A stretch of 64,000 nucleotides of DNA from Cellulomonas sp. URHE0023. Lineage in GTDB: Bacteria; Actinomycetota; Actinomycetes; Actinomycetales; Cellulomonadaceae. The translations under genes were made by a program, and so were the position numbers. Where the stretch lies: positions 372,001 to 436,000 of the forward strand of contig NZ_JIAN01000007.1 in NCBI RefSeq assembly GCF_000688475.1. Direction: 5' to 3'. Of this stretch, positions 19,189 through 27,458 are shown piece by piece; positions within the stretch are counted from its first letter, which is position 1; the number at the start of each line of letters is the position of its first letter. Under the pieces are notes generated by a model. That model was given only the letters and a program-made list of their open reading frames with translations, made no database searches and had not been told where the DNA came from.

Positions 19189-20060
19189 CCGAGGTCGGCG
19201 AGCGGCCGGACGGCCGGGGCCACGTGGTCCCGGACCCACGCGGACAGGCTCGTGGCGGGCGGACGCAGGATGACCGTCTCGACCCCGAGGTCTCGGTAGG
19301 GCGTGATCTCCTTGACGAACGCGTCGACGTCCCCCGACAGCAGGTCCGTGCCGCCGTGCAGCATGGTGATGCGGATCTCGGCCGGGTCGCGCCCGACGTC
19401 CGCGCAGTGCCCACGCAGCACCTCGAGCTTGTGCGCGATCTCCTGCGGGGTGGTGGCGAACAGGTTGCAGGCGTCGCCGTACTGCGCGACCAGGCGCAAC
19501 GTCTTCTTCTCTCCCCCGCCGCCGACCATGATCTCGGGTGCGTGCAGAGGCTGCGGCGAGCAGAGGGTCTGGGCCAGCTGGTAGTGCGTGCCCTCGTACG
19601 GCCCGTCGTTCGCCGGGTCGAACATCTGCCGGCAGATCTGCAGCGTCTCCTCGAGCCGCTCGAAGCGCTCCGCGAGCGCCGGGTACGGGACGCCGAGCGC
19701 ACGGTGCTCCTCCTCGTACCAGGCGGCGCCGATCCCCAGGGTCGCCCGGCCCCCGCTGAGCACGTCGAGCGTGGCGACGATCTTGGCCAGCAGGCCGGGG
19801 TGCCGGTAGGTCACGCCGGTCACCAGCACGCCGAGCTGCACGCGTGACGTGACACCTGCGAGGTAGCCCAGCGTCGTGTACGCCTCGAGCATGGGGTCCT
19901 CGCGGGGGAACCCTGCGGCGATCATCTGGAAGTAGTGGTCCATCACCGAGACCCACGCGACGTCCGCGTCCTCCGCGGCGGACACGGTGTCCGCCAGCTC
20001 CTGGCGCAGCGCGGACGCCGGTACCGAGTCGTACCGCATGAGGTGGATGCCGAGCTGCAC
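19185..20060 (-). CDS. LLM-class F420-dependent oxidoreductase
   Basis: A 291-residue luciferase-like TIM-barrel protein. Recognisable pieces are MQLGIHLMRYD, SVMDHYFQM, LGYLAGVTSRVQLGVLVTGV, GLLAKIVATLDVLSGGRATLGIGAAWYEEE and MVGGGGEKKTLRLVAQYGDACN, which match the probable F420-dependent group. The substrate is unknown. It follows the UbiA gene on the same strand after 86 bp containing an 18-bp palindrome. It may be an accessory reductase for the neighbouring phenolic-lipid cluster, but that is inference only. Confidence 0.88.
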   Translation of the reverse strand: MQLGIHLMRYDSVPASALRQELADTVSAAEDADVAWVSVMDHYFQMIAAGFPREDPMLEAYTTLGYLAGVTSRVQLGVLVTGVTYRHPGLLAKIVATLDVLSGGRATLGIGAAWYEEEHRALGVPYPALAERFERLEETLQICRQMFDPANDGPYEGTHYQLAQTLCSPQPLHAPEIMVGGGGEKKTLRLVAQYGDACNLFATTPQEIAHKLEVLRGHCADVGRDPAEIRITMLHGGTDLLSGDVDAFVKEITPYRDLGVETVILRPPATSLSAWVRDHVAPAVRPLADLG

Positions 20061-20102
20061 GAGAGACTCCTTCGACGGGACCGTGACGCCGTCAGCGTGC
20101 CG

Positions 20103-20120
20103 CTTCGAGCGCGCTCGAAG
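20103..20120. promoter_or_regulatory. 18-bp perfect palindrome upstream of the LLM oxidoreductase
   Basis: CTTCGAGCG immediately followed by CGCTCGAAG, a perfect 9+9 palindrome, lies 43-60 bp upstream of the LLM start and 27-44 bp after the ubiA-like stop. It could be an operator for a dimeric regulator of the LLM gene. As RNA it could also fold to a 7-bp stem with a CGCG loop and end the ubiA transcript, though no T-run follows. Confidence 0.4.
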
Positions 20121-20146
20121 TCAAGCGCTCACGGTGGTGGCACGCC

Positions 20147-21001
20147 TCAGCGCTGCACCACCCAGTCCGAGAGCACGAGCAGCACGACGTCGACTCCGGC
20201 GACCGCGATCGCCGCGGTGAACGGCAAGCGGCTACGCCCTCCGTTGAGCGCGATCGTGGTGCCCAGGATGGTGAGGCCGAGGGCGAGGACGAGCGCCCCA
20301 GCGGTACCGATCGACGGGCTGCCCTGCGGCGCGAGCACCACGAGCATCGTGGCCGCGACGAGCGCGAGGGCGGACCCGATGCTCGTGACCGTCCCGCCGA
20401 GCCGGTGCGGCAGGCCTCGCACACCCGTCTCCTGGTCGTCCTGCAGGTCCGGGATCACGTTGGCACCGTGCGCACCGACCCCGAGCAGCGCACCCCCGAG
20501 GACCGCCCACCACGCAGCCACCGGGCTGCCCGGCAGGGCGAGCGCGATGGCCAGCGGCAGGAAGCCGAACGAGAACGCGTAGGGCGCCCACGACCAGGCG
20601 GTGCTCTTGAGCCGGACGTTGTACGACCACGCCGACGCCACGGTCGCCAGATGCACGAGACCCGCCCGCCAGCCGAGCGAGAACGACAGCACGACGCAGG
20701 CTGCGAGCGCCACGAAGGCGGCCAGGCGCACCGTCGAGACCGTCAGCCGGCCGTCGCCGACGGGCTTGTCGGTGCGGCCGACCGCGGCGTCGCGGCCCGC
20801 GTCGATCCAGTCGTTCGACCAGCCGACGGACAGCTGCCCGGTGAGGACCGCGGCGCCGACCAGGACGGCCGTACGAGCCGGCGCGGCCGCTCCCGCCGCC
20901 ATCGCGAACGCGAAGGCGGTGACGGCGACGGTCGGACCGGGGTGGCACGCCAGAGCGAGGTCGATCGCACGGCGCGTGGGCGCCTGCCGCAGATCCGCCA
21001 T
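20147..21001 (-). CDS. UbiA-family aromatic prenyltransferase
   Basis: A 284-residue integral membrane enzyme with eight or nine helices. Both Mg-diphosphate motifs are visible: NDWIDAGRDAAVGRTDKP (NDxxDxxxD) and DLQDDQETGVR. ATG at 21001 was chosen over 21028 because AAGGGAG precedes it at good spacing. It lies divergently, 93 bp from a type III PKS operon with a methyltransferase and FAD hydroxylase. A UbiA enzyme is part of the reported agq cluster of Actinoplanes for prenylated alkyl-methoxyhydroquinones. A role in prenylating the PKS product is therefore likely, though menaquinone-type activity cannot be excluded. Confidence 0.88.
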   Translation of the reverse strand: MADLRQAPTRRAIDLALACHPGPTVAVTAFAFAMAAGAAAPARTAVLVGAAVLTGQLSVGWSNDWIDAGRDAAVGRTDKPVGDGRLTVSTVRLAAFVALAACVVLSFSLGWRAGLVHLATVASAWSYNVRLKSTAWSWAPYAFSFGFLPLAIALALPGSPVAAWWAVLGGALLGVGAHGANVIPDLQDDQETGVRGLPHRLGGTVTSIGSALALVAATMLVVLAPQGSPSIGTAGALVLALGLTILGTTIALNGGRSRLPFTAAIAVAGVDVVLLVLSDWVVQR

Positions 21002-21094
21002 CCGGTACTCCCTTGCTCGGTCCGCCATCGTCGCAGCCCGCGGCGACCAGCACCCCACCCAGCGGGCGGCACCACCCTCTGGCACGATGCGCGG

Positions 21095-22174
21095 ATGGTC
21101 CGAATCGCCTCGGTCGCCGCCGTCCTGCCGGAGCACGTGCATGCCCAGGCGGAGCTCTCGGACATGCTCGCGCCCCTGCTGTCGGACGACTCGCGCCTCT
21201 GGCCGACCATCCGCCGGGTGCACGCCGCCGAGGGCATCCAGACGCGGCACCACGCGCTCGCGCTGGAGGAGTACGCGGAGCTGACGACCTTCGAGCGGAC
21301 GAACGACGCGTTCCTGCGGGTCGGCACCGACCTGGCAGCGGTGGCGACGCGACGTGCGCTCGCGGACGCCGGCCTGAGCGCGACCGACGTCGACTACCTG
21401 TTCTTCACCTCGGTGACCGGGATCGGCGCCCCCTCCATCGACGTGCTGCTCGCGGACCGGCTCGGCATGCGCTCCGACGTCAAGCACGTCCCCGTGTTCG
21501 GCCTGGGCTGCGTGGGCGGCGCGGCGGGGATCGCGCGCGTGCGCGACTACCTGCAGGGGCACCCGCACGACGTCGCGCTGCTGGTCTCGGTCGAGCTCTG
21601 CTCGCTGACCCTGCAGCACGGTGACGCCTCGATGCCCAACATCGTGTCCAGCGGGCTGTTCGGGGACGGCGCCTCCGCCGTCGTCATGGTCGGTGCGGGT
21701 CGGGCCGAGGGCGGCGTCGAGGTCGTCGACGCGCGCAGTGCGCTGTACCCCGACACGCTCGACCAGCTCGGCTGGGACATCGGCGGGAGCGGCTTCCGGA
21801 TCGTCCTGTCGCCGAGCATGGCGGACATCGTCGAGGAGCACCTCGGGACGGACGTGGTGAACCTGCTCAGCGCGCATCACCTGAAGGTCAGCGACGTCGG
21901 CACGTGGATCGCCCACACCGGTGGCCCGCGGATCCTCGAGTCCGCGGCCCGGACGCTGGGGCTTCCCGACGAGGCCCTGGCCGCGAGCTGGGCGTCGTTG
22001 GCGCGCGCCGGGAACCTGTCGTCGTCGGGTGTGCTGCACGTCCTCGCGGACGAGCTCTCGACGGGTGGTCAGCTGCCCGGCTCGGTCGGCGTCATGTTCG
22101 CGTTCGGGCCGGGCGTCTGCGCCGAGCTGGTGCTGCTGCGCTGGCCCGAGAGCACCCCGGCGGACGCACGATGA
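21095..22174 (+). CDS. type III polyketide synthase (alkylresorcinol/alkylpyrone type)
   Basis: A 359-residue chalcone-synthase-fold homodimer subunit. The catalytic Cys lies in VFGLGCVGGAAGI, the His in WIAHTGGPRILE and the Asn in ARAGNLSSSGVLHVL, so the Cys-His-Asn triad is complete. Such enzymes extend fatty acyl starters with malonyl-CoA and cyclise them. The order PKS - ICMT-like methyltransferase - FAD hydroxylase matches the srsABC phenolic-lipid operon of Streptomyces griseus. ATG at 21095 begins MVRIASVAAVLPEH at the domain edge. It is followed by a gene overlapping by four bases. Confidence 0.93.
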   Translation: MVRIASVAAVLPEHVHAQAELSDMLAPLLSDDSRLWPTIRRVHAAEGIQTRHHALALEEYAELTTFERTNDAFLRVGTDLAAVATRRALADAGLSATDVDYLFFTSVTGIGAPSIDVLLADRLGMRSDVKHVPVFGLGCVGGAAGIARVRDYLQGHPHDVALLVSVELCSLTLQHGDASMPNIVSSGLFGDGASAVVMVGAGRAEGGVEVVDARSALYPDTLDQLGWDIGGSGFRIVLSPSMADIVEEHLGTDVVNLLSAHHLKVSDVGTWIAHTGGPRILESAARTLGLPDEALAASWASLARAGNLSSSGVLHVLADELSTGGQLPGSVGVMFAFGPGVCAELVLLRWPESTPADAR

Positions 22175-22692
22175 GCTGGTACACCGTCCTGGTTCTCGCG
22201 GTCGGAGTCGAGCGCCTCGCGGAGCTCGTGGTCGCCCAGCGGCACGCCGCGTGGGCGTTCGCGCACGGCGGGACCGAGAGCGGCCGACGCCACTACCCGC
22301 CGATGGTGGCGCTGCACACCGGCCTCCTGGTCGCCTGCCTGGTCGAGGTGCAGCTGGCCGACCGACCGTTCCTGCCCGTCCTCGGCTGGACCGCCTTCGC
22401 CCTGGTCCTCGCGTCGCAGGCGCTGCGCTGGTGGTGCATCGCGACGCTGGGCAACCTGTGGAACACGCGCATCATCGTGGTCCCGGGCGTCGCACTCGTG
22501 CACCGCGGTCCCTACGCGCGGCTGCGGCACCCCAACTACGTCGCGGTCGCGGTCGAGGGGGCCGCGCTGCCCCTCGTCCACACGGCCTGGGTCACGGCGC
22601 TCGCGTTCACGGTGCTCAACGCGATCCTGCTCCTGCGCTTCCGCATCCCCGCCGAGGAGCGCGCGCTGCGTTCCGTGGCGGCGCCCGCATGA
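22171..22692 (+). CDS. isoprenylcysteine carboxyl methyltransferase-family (SrsB-like) methyltransferase
   Basis: A 173-residue membrane methyltransferase with four or five helices. The ICMT core is seen in LGNLWNTRIIV, VHRGPYARLRHPNYVAV and IPAEERALR, which bind S-adenosylmethionine. In phenolic-lipid clusters (SrsB) this family O-methylates the alkylresorcinol ring rather than isoprenylcysteine. The start overlaps the PKS stop (ATGA) and its own stop overlaps the downstream FAD gene, so the three are translationally coupled. Confidence 0.9.
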   Translation: MSWYTVLVLAVGVERLAELVVAQRHAAWAFAHGGTESGRRHYPPMVALHTGLLVACLVEVQLADRPFLPVLGWTAFALVLASQALRWWCIATLGNLWNTRIIVVPGVALVHRGPYARLRHPNYVAVAVEGAALPLVHTAWVTALAFTVLNAILLLRFRIPAEERALRSVAAPA

Positions 22693-23729
22693 GACCCGAC
22701 GTCGACGTCCTGGTCGCAGGCGGCGGCCCCGTCGGCCTCGCGGTGGCGATCGAGGCGCGCCTCGCGGGACTGCGGGCGATGGTCGTGGAGCCTCGGGCCA
22801 CCCCGATCGACAAGGCGTGCGGCGAAGGCCTGATGCCCGGGGCGGTGGCCGCCCTGGCCCGCCTCGACGTGCACCCCACGGGGCATCCGCTCACCGGGAT
22901 CCGGTACGTCCGCGGCGACCGCAGGGCCGACCACCTGTTCACGAGCTCGTCCGGTCTCGGGGTCCGGCGCACGGCGCTGCACCTCGCGCTCGCGCTCCGC
23001 GCCGAGGAGCTCGGCGTCGAGGTCGTCCCCGGGAAGGTCGAGACCATCGAGCAGGACGCGGGTTCCGTGACCGCCGCGGGGATCCGCGCGAGCTGGCTCA
23101 TGGCGTGCGACGGCCTCCACTCGACCGTGCGACGGCAGGTCGGGCTCGACCGCCCGGCTGCAAGGGCGGGCGGCCGCCGCTACGGCATCCGGCGGCACTA
23201 CCGCATCGCGCCGTGGAGCGACCTCGTCGAGGTGCACTGGGGACGGCATGTCGAGGCGTACGTGACCCCGGTGGGACCGGACACGGTCGGCGTCGCGATG
23301 CTGGGACCGCAGCACCACGACTTCGACCGCAGCCTCGACGGCTTCCCGGACCTTCGCCGGCACCTGGGCTCGACGCCGACACTCGGACCGCCGCGCGGCG
23401 CCGGGCCGCTCCTGCAGAGGACGCGGGCCCGTACCGCCGGCCGGGTACGCCTTGTCGGCGACGCCTCCGGTTACGTCGACGCGCTCACCGGCGAGGGTGT
23501 CCGCGTCGGGCTCGCCCAGGCCGCCGCCGCGGTGCGCACGCTCGGACCCGACGTCGAGACGTCGTCCGCGGCCTACGAGAAGGCGTGGACCGCAGCCACC
23601 CGCGACTACCGGATGATCACGAGCGGCCTGCTCGCGGCTGCCGGGTCACCGCTGAGGCGGAGCATCGTCCCGCTCGCGTCGGCCGTACCCACCGTGTACG
23701 GCGGGATCGTGGAGCGGCTCGCGCGGTAG
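22689..23729 (+). CDS. FAD-dependent aromatic hydroxylase (SrsC-like)
   Basis: A 346-residue flavoprotein. The N-terminal Rossmann motif is VLVAGGGPVGLAVAIEARLAG. The middle motif MACDGLHSTVRRQVG corresponds to the DG motif of group A monooxygenases, and GRVRLVGDASGYVDALTGEGV is the GD motif binding FAD. Related sequences include geranylgeranyl reductases (CGEGL element). Following the SrsC precedent, it would hydroxylate the methylated alkylresorcinol to a hydroquinone or quinone; reduction of a prenyl chain is the alternative. Last gene of the PKS operon. Confidence 0.87.
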   Translation: MRPDVDVLVAGGGPVGLAVAIEARLAGLRAMVVEPRATPIDKACGEGLMPGAVAALARLDVHPTGHPLTGIRYVRGDRRADHLFTSSSGLGVRRTALHLALALRAEELGVEVVPGKVETIEQDAGSVTAAGIRASWLMACDGLHSTVRRQVGLDRPAARAGGRRYGIRRHYRIAPWSDLVEVHWGRHVEAYVTPVGPDTVGVAMLGPQHHDFDRSLDGFPDLRRHLGSTPTLGPPRGAGPLLQRTRARTAGRVRLVGDASGYVDALTGEGVRVGLAQAAAAVRTLGPDVETSSAAYEKAWTAATRDYRMITSGLLAAAGSPLRRSIVPLASAVPTVYGGIVERLAR

Positions 23730-23765
23730 CTGCCACGGTCGGCTGCTGGTCCCCGCCTCGCCCGG

Positions 23766-24494
23766 TCACCACGGCAGCACGCCCGCGGCGTCCGTGAACG
23801 TGCCCGACGGTGCACCAGGCTCGAGGGTGGCTGCGCGGACGGTCGACTCGGCGCCCTGCTCCACGGACTGGGGGCCGCTGAACCCGTTGAGCCCGGTGGA
23901 CGTGTAGCCGGGGTCGACCGCGTTGACCTGGTAGCCAGGGAGCGCCTTGGCGTACTGGGTGGTGATCATGTTCAGAGCCGACTTGGAGGACGGGTACGTC
24001 AGCGAGTGCAGCGTGGACTCGAACCGGTCGGGGTCGGTGGTGATCGCCAACGAGCCCAACCCGCTCGAGACCATCACGATCCGCGGCTGCGACGAGCGGT
24101 CGAGCAGCGGCAGGAACGCGTGCGTGGTGCGCACCGGCCCGAGGACGTTCACGCCGTAGACCGGCAGGAAGTGCGCCGCGACCGTGTCCCTCGGCGTGAC
24201 CTCGGAGCCACCCGCGACGCCCGCGTTGTTGACGAGCACGTCGAGGCGGCCGCTCACCTGCTCGACCGTGGCGGCGGCAGCCGCCACCGACGCGTCGTCC
24301 AGGACGTCGAGCTCGACGACGCGGACGTCGCCCTCGGTGGCCGCGGCGATCTCCGCGCCCTTCTGGAGGTCTCGTGCACCCAGCCAGACGGTCCAGCCGA
24401 GCGCGGCCAGCCGCCGGACGGTCTCGCGGCCGATGCCCTGGGTGGCGCCCGTGACGAGCGCGATGGTGGTGGTGTCGGTCAGTGGTGTTGTCAT
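23766..24494 (-). CDS. short-chain dehydrogenase/reductase
   Basis: A 242-residue classical SDR. The NAD(P) motif is VTGATQGIGRETVRRLA, followed by NNAGVAGGS, the Ser in IVMVSSGLGS and the catalytic YPSSK. Gly-Ala-Arg-Asp after the second strand (LGARDLQKG) suggests NADP(H). ATG at 24494 sits at the domain start. It is divergent from an XRE/MmyB regulator, a pairing common in actinobacteria in which the regulator controls the SDR. The substrate is unknown. Confidence 0.92.
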   Translation of the reverse strand: MTTPLTDTTTIALVTGATQGIGRETVRRLAALGWTVWLGARDLQKGAEIAAATEGDVRVVELDVLDDASVAAAAATVEQVSGRLDVLVNNAGVAGGSEVTPRDTVAAHFLPVYGVNVLGPVRTTHAFLPLLDRSSQPRIVMVSSGLGSLAITTDPDRFESTLHSLTYPSSKSALNMITTQYAKALPGYQVNAVDPGYTSTGLNGFSGPQSVEQGAESTVRAATLEPGAPSGTFTDAAGVLPW

Positions 24495-24526
24495 GTGCTC
24501 ACCGTGCGCCGCGCGCCGCCTCACAT

Positions 24527-24607
24527 CCAGGACGGGCGCAGCCTAGGACCGACGATCCCAGGCTCCGGGGCCGGGTACCGGACCCGGGACACGGCATCCT
24601 GGACCCA
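24527..24607. promoter_or_regulatory. repeated CC(T/A)GGAC-like sites in the SDR/regulator intergenic region
   Basis: The 112-bp divergent region holds four similar short elements: CCAGGAC and CCTAGGAC in direct orientation, then TCCCAGGC and TCCTGGAC inverted. GCCTAGGA (24541-24548) and TCCCAGGC (24556-24563) form an 8-bp inverted repeat with one mismatch. This is a plausible operator set for the MmyB-type regulator acting on the SDR gene and on itself. Confidence 0.35.
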
Positions 24608-25515
24608 TGGACCGACCCCAGCTGGCCCGCGTGCTCGTCCGTGCTCGGAGCGTCCTCACCCCGCGGGACGTGGGCCTGCCCGCGGGAGACCGCAGACGCG
24701 TCCCCGGTCTGCGTCGTGAGGAGGTGGCGCAGCTGGCCGGCGTGAGCGTCGACTACGTGGTCCGCCTCGAGCAGGGCCGCGGTCCGCAGCCGTCCACACA
24801 GGTCCTCGCGGCGCTCGCACGGGCGCTGCGCCTGGACGACGACGCACGCGACGAGCTCTTCCACCTGGCGGGCAGCGCTCCCCCGCGGCCGGGACGCGTG
24901 GACGAGCACGTGCGCCCCAGCGTCCAGCGGCTCCTCGACCGGTTCGCCGACCTTCCGACGATGGTGCTCAGCGCGCGCGCAGATATCCTGGCCTGGAACC
25001 CGATGGCCTCCGCCCTGCTCGGCGACTGGTCCGAGGTCCCGCGCCGACAGCGGAACATGACGTGGCAGCGGTTCCTGGGCAGTCCGGACCCGCGTCGCAG
25101 CCGTGTCGCGATGACCGAGGAGGAGCACGCGGAGACGGCCGCCCAGTCGGTGGCCAGCCTGCGTGCGACCGCGGCCCGCTACCCGGACGACCCAGGTGTG
25201 CGTGACCTCGTGGCCGAGCTGCGCCGCGGCAGCCCGTCGTTCGACGAGCTGTGGCGCACCGGCGGGGCGGGCACGTGGCGGATGACCCGCAAGACGATCG
25301 AGCACCCCAGCCTCGGACTCATCACGCTCGACTGCGACTCGCTGCACGTCCTGGCCGGAGACCAGACCGTGATCGTCTACTCGGCCGAACCCGGTACCCC
25401 CGAGGCCGAGGCGCTCGCGCTGCTGCGCGTGGTGGGCACGCAGTGGATGACCTCGGTCGACCCGAGGAGCCCGGAACCGTCAGAACTCGAAGTCGGCGGG
25501 TCCTTCCGGGCGTAG
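24607..25515 (+). CDS. XRE-family regulator with MmyB-like ligand domain
   Basis: A 302-residue regulator. The N-terminal HTH (about residues 10-80) includes VPGLRREEVAQLAGVSVDYVVRLEQGRG. A MmyB-like domain follows (ILAWNPMASALLGDW, RNMTWQRFLG, YPDDPGVRDLVAELRRGSPSFDELW, KTIEHPSLGLITLDCD). This domain is thought to bind a small ligand, reportedly a fatty acid in some members. It is divergent from the SDR gene and likely represses it. The 3' end overlaps the convergent NUDIX gene by 36 bp. Confidence 0.93.
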   Translation: MDRPQLARVLVRARSVLTPRDVGLPAGDRRRVPGLRREEVAQLAGVSVDYVVRLEQGRGPQPSTQVLAALARALRLDDDARDELFHLAGSAPPRPGRVDEHVRPSVQRLLDRFADLPTMVLSARADILAWNPMASALLGDWSEVPRRQRNMTWQRFLGSPDPRRSRVAMTEEEHAETAAQSVASLRATAARYPDDPGVRDLVAELRRGSPSFDELWRTGGAGTWRMTRKTIEHPSLGLITLDCDSLHVLAGDQTVIVYSAEPGTPEAEALALLRVVGTQWMTSVDPRSPEPSELEVGGSFRA

Positions 25516-25959
25516 CGCTCGCTCGATCCGCGTGCGCATCTCCGAGGAGATCGGCGGCAGCGCGTCGAGCCGGAAGAACGCGGCCTCGGTGTTCTCGTCG
25601 TCGCCCGGCGTCGGCTCCCCCGACACCCAGCGGAACCGGAACGTGTGGTCGAGGTACTGCGCCTGGTCGCCGTTCGCGTACCGCATCGGAGGCAGGGTGT
25701 TGACCCACGCCAGCCGCTCGGGCACCGCGACGACCGACGCCTCCTCCAGCACCTCCCGAGCGGCGGCGACCGCGGGTTGCTCTCCCGGGTCGATGATCCC
25801 GGTCACCGGGGTCCATGCGCCGGTGTCCGCACGCCTCACGAGCAGCACTTCCGGCACGCCGTCGGACTCCCGCAGCACCACCGCGGTGACGCCCGACAGC
25901 CAGAGCGGGTGGTGCCCGACGGAAGCGCGCAGGTCGACGACGAACGACGGGATGGCCAT
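25480..25959 (-). CDS. NUDIX hydrolase
   Basis: A 159-residue pyrophosphohydrolase. The Nudix box is visible as GIIDPGEQPAVAAAREVLEEASV, consistent with Gx5Ex7REUxEExGU except that Ala replaces the final Gly. The N-terminal part FVVDLRASVGHHPLWLSGVTAVVLRE is typical of actinobacterial NUDIX proteins of unknown substrate. ATG at 25959 is the only good start. It is convergent with the XRE regulator. Confidence 0.9.
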   Translation of the reverse strand: MAIPSFVVDLRASVGHHPLWLSGVTAVVLRESDGVPEVLLVRRADTGAWTPVTGIIDPGEQPAVAAAREVLEEASVVAVPERLAWVNTLPPMRYANGDQAQYLDHTFRFRWVSGEPTPGDDENTEAAFFRLDALPPISSEMRTRIERALRPEGPADFEF

Positions 25960-25997
25960 GCGCCGATCCTAGGCAGCCGGACGGTCCGCGCCGCTGC

Positions 25998-26147
25998 TCA
26001 CGTCGACAGGACGACGTCGGTGATGACGACGACGGCCTTGAGCCCGCACCAGTCGCACGTGAACCAGTGCACGGTCTGCAACCTGGTGGCGAGCTGAAGG
26101 GGCTGCGGGTCCCACGCAACCGTGAGGTGCGAGCAGTCGGACACCAT
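25998..26147 (-). CDS. small CxxC protein (49 residues)
   Basis: A short open frame in the 301-bp gap before luxS. Third codon positions are G or C in nearly all of its 49 codons, as in real genes here. It contains a CDWC pair inside [18 protein letters not shown], a zinc-ribbon-like knuckle, plus an early Cys and His. AGGAGG lies directly before the ATG (26147), and the next codon, GTG, has better spacing, so initiation may be at GTG. No family was recognised. Confidence 0.45.
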   Translation of the reverse strand: MVSDCSHLTVAWDPQPLQLATRLQTVHWFTCDWCGLKAVVVITDVVLST

Positions 26148-26260
26148 GCCTCCTGGGGTCTGGGGTGCTCACCTCACCACGGCATCCCACCGGGCGCGGC
26201 GCAACACGCTCGCAGAGAGGGGACAATGGACGTTCCGCCGAGCACCGAAGGACGTCAGCC

Positions 26261-26740
26261 GTGAACCAGCCCCGCATGAACGTCGAGTCGTTCAACCTCG
26301 ACCACCGCACCGTCGTCGCGCCGTACGTCCGGCTCGCGGACACCAAGCGCCTGCCTGCCGGCGACGAGCTGAGCAAGTACGACATCCGGTTCACGCAGCC
26401 GAACGTCGCGCACCTCGAGATGGCGACCGTGCACTCGCTCGAGCACCTGTTCGCGGAGCACTCGCGCAACCATTCGGACCGCGTGGTCGACTTCTCGCCG
26501 ATGGGCTGCCAGACCGGCTTCTACCTGATCCTGCAGGGCGTGTGGACGTACGACGAGGTCCTCGACCTCGTGCAGTCGACGCTCGAGGACATCCTGACGG
26601 CCACCGAGGTGCCCGCAGCCAACGAGGTCCAGTGCGGCTGGGGCGCCAACCACACGCTCGAAGGCGCCCAGGACGCCGCGCGGACGTTCCTCGCCGCACG
26701 GGACGAGTGGGCGCACGTGGAAGGCCCTGTGACGGCATGA
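26261..26740 (+). CDS. luxS: S-ribosylhomocysteine lyase
   Basis: A 159-residue Fe/Zn enzyme that cleaves S-ribosylhomocysteine to homocysteine and DPD, the precursor of AI-2. The metal site is complete: His58 and His62 in TVHSLEHLF and Cys125 in [12 protein letters not shown]. The catalytic Cys83 lies in MGCQTGFYL and the base Glu61 is present. GTG at 26261 follows GAAGG; ATG at 26276 is a possible alternative. It overlaps the mtnN-like gene by four bases, so the two-step recycling of S-adenosylhomocysteine is encoded as a unit. Confidence 0.96.
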   Translation: MNQPRMNVESFNLDHRTVVAPYVRLADTKRLPAGDELSKYDIRFTQPNVAHLEMATVHSLEHLFAEHSRNHSDRVVDFSPMGCQTGFYLILQGVWTYDEVLDLVQSTLEDILTATEVPAANEVQCGWGANHTLEGAQDAARTFLAARDEWAHVEGPVTA

Positions 26741-27456
26741 TCGCCGTCGACGCGGTCGTCATCACCGCGATGGCCGACGAGTCCGCACCGTTCATGGCGC
26801 GGGCCGACGTGGTCGGCGACCCCACGCAGATGGGCCACGCCGAGCACCGGCTCCTCACCATCGGCGGACGCCAGGTCCTGCTGGTGCAGTGCGGGATCGG
26901 GCTGGTCAACTCCGCCACCGCCGCCGCCGTCGCCATCCAGGGCACGCACCCGCGAGCCGTGATCAGCGCCGGCAGCGCGGGAGGGGTCGGTCTCGAGGTC
27001 CGGGTGGGCGATGTCGTCGTCGGCTCCGAGTACCTGTACTCCGGCGCCGACGCGCGCGCCTTCGGGTACGAGCTCGGCCAGGTGCCGGGCATGCCCGAGG
27101 TGTACGAGGCGGAGAAGGTGCTGCACGACGCCGCGGTCGGCGCCGCGGTCGACCTTCGCGTGCTCACCGGCACCGTCCTGTCGGGCGACGCGTTCATCGA
27201 CGCCACTCGCGTCGAGCGGATCCGCGCCGCGTTCCCGACGGCCGTCGCGATCGACATGGAGTCTGCCGCGCTCGCCCACACGGCCCACCTGTACGGGGTG
27301 CCGTTCCTGTCCGTGCGCGGGATCTCGGACCTGTGCGGCCCCGTGGCCGGCAACGACTTCCTCACGCACGTGGACGACGCCGCCGACCGCTCGGCCGCCG
27401 TGGTCCTGGAGGTCCTCCGGCGGCTCGCGGTCGGCGACATGGCCCACGCGCGCTGA
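26737..27456 (+). CDS. mtnN: 5'-methylthioadenosine/S-adenosylhomocysteine nucleosidase
   Basis: A 239-residue purine nucleoside phosphorylase-fold enzyme that removes adenine from SAH and MTA. Typical pieces are [36 protein letters not shown], the substrate-binding Glu pair in [13 protein letters not shown] and [11 protein letters not shown], with the Asp that protonates N7. The start overlaps luxS (ATGA). Its product, S-ribosylhomocysteine, is the LuxS substrate. Confidence 0.94.
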   Translation: MIAVDAVVITAMADESAPFMARADVVGDPTQMGHAEHRLLTIGGRQVLLVQCGIGLVNSATAAAVAIQGTHPRAVISAGSAGGVGLEVRVGDVVVGSEYLYSGADARAFGYELGQVPGMPEVYEAEKVLHDAAVGAAVDLRVLTGTVLSGDAFIDATRVERIRAAFPTAVAIDMESAALAHTAHLYGVPFLSVRGISDLCGPVAGNDFLTHVDDAADRSAAVVLEVLRRLAVGDMAHAR

Positions 27457-27458
27457 GG

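Noticed and set aside
23730-23765. Terminator between the FAD hydroxylase and SDR genes
   Set aside because: The 36-bp convergent gap has no convincing inverted repeat.
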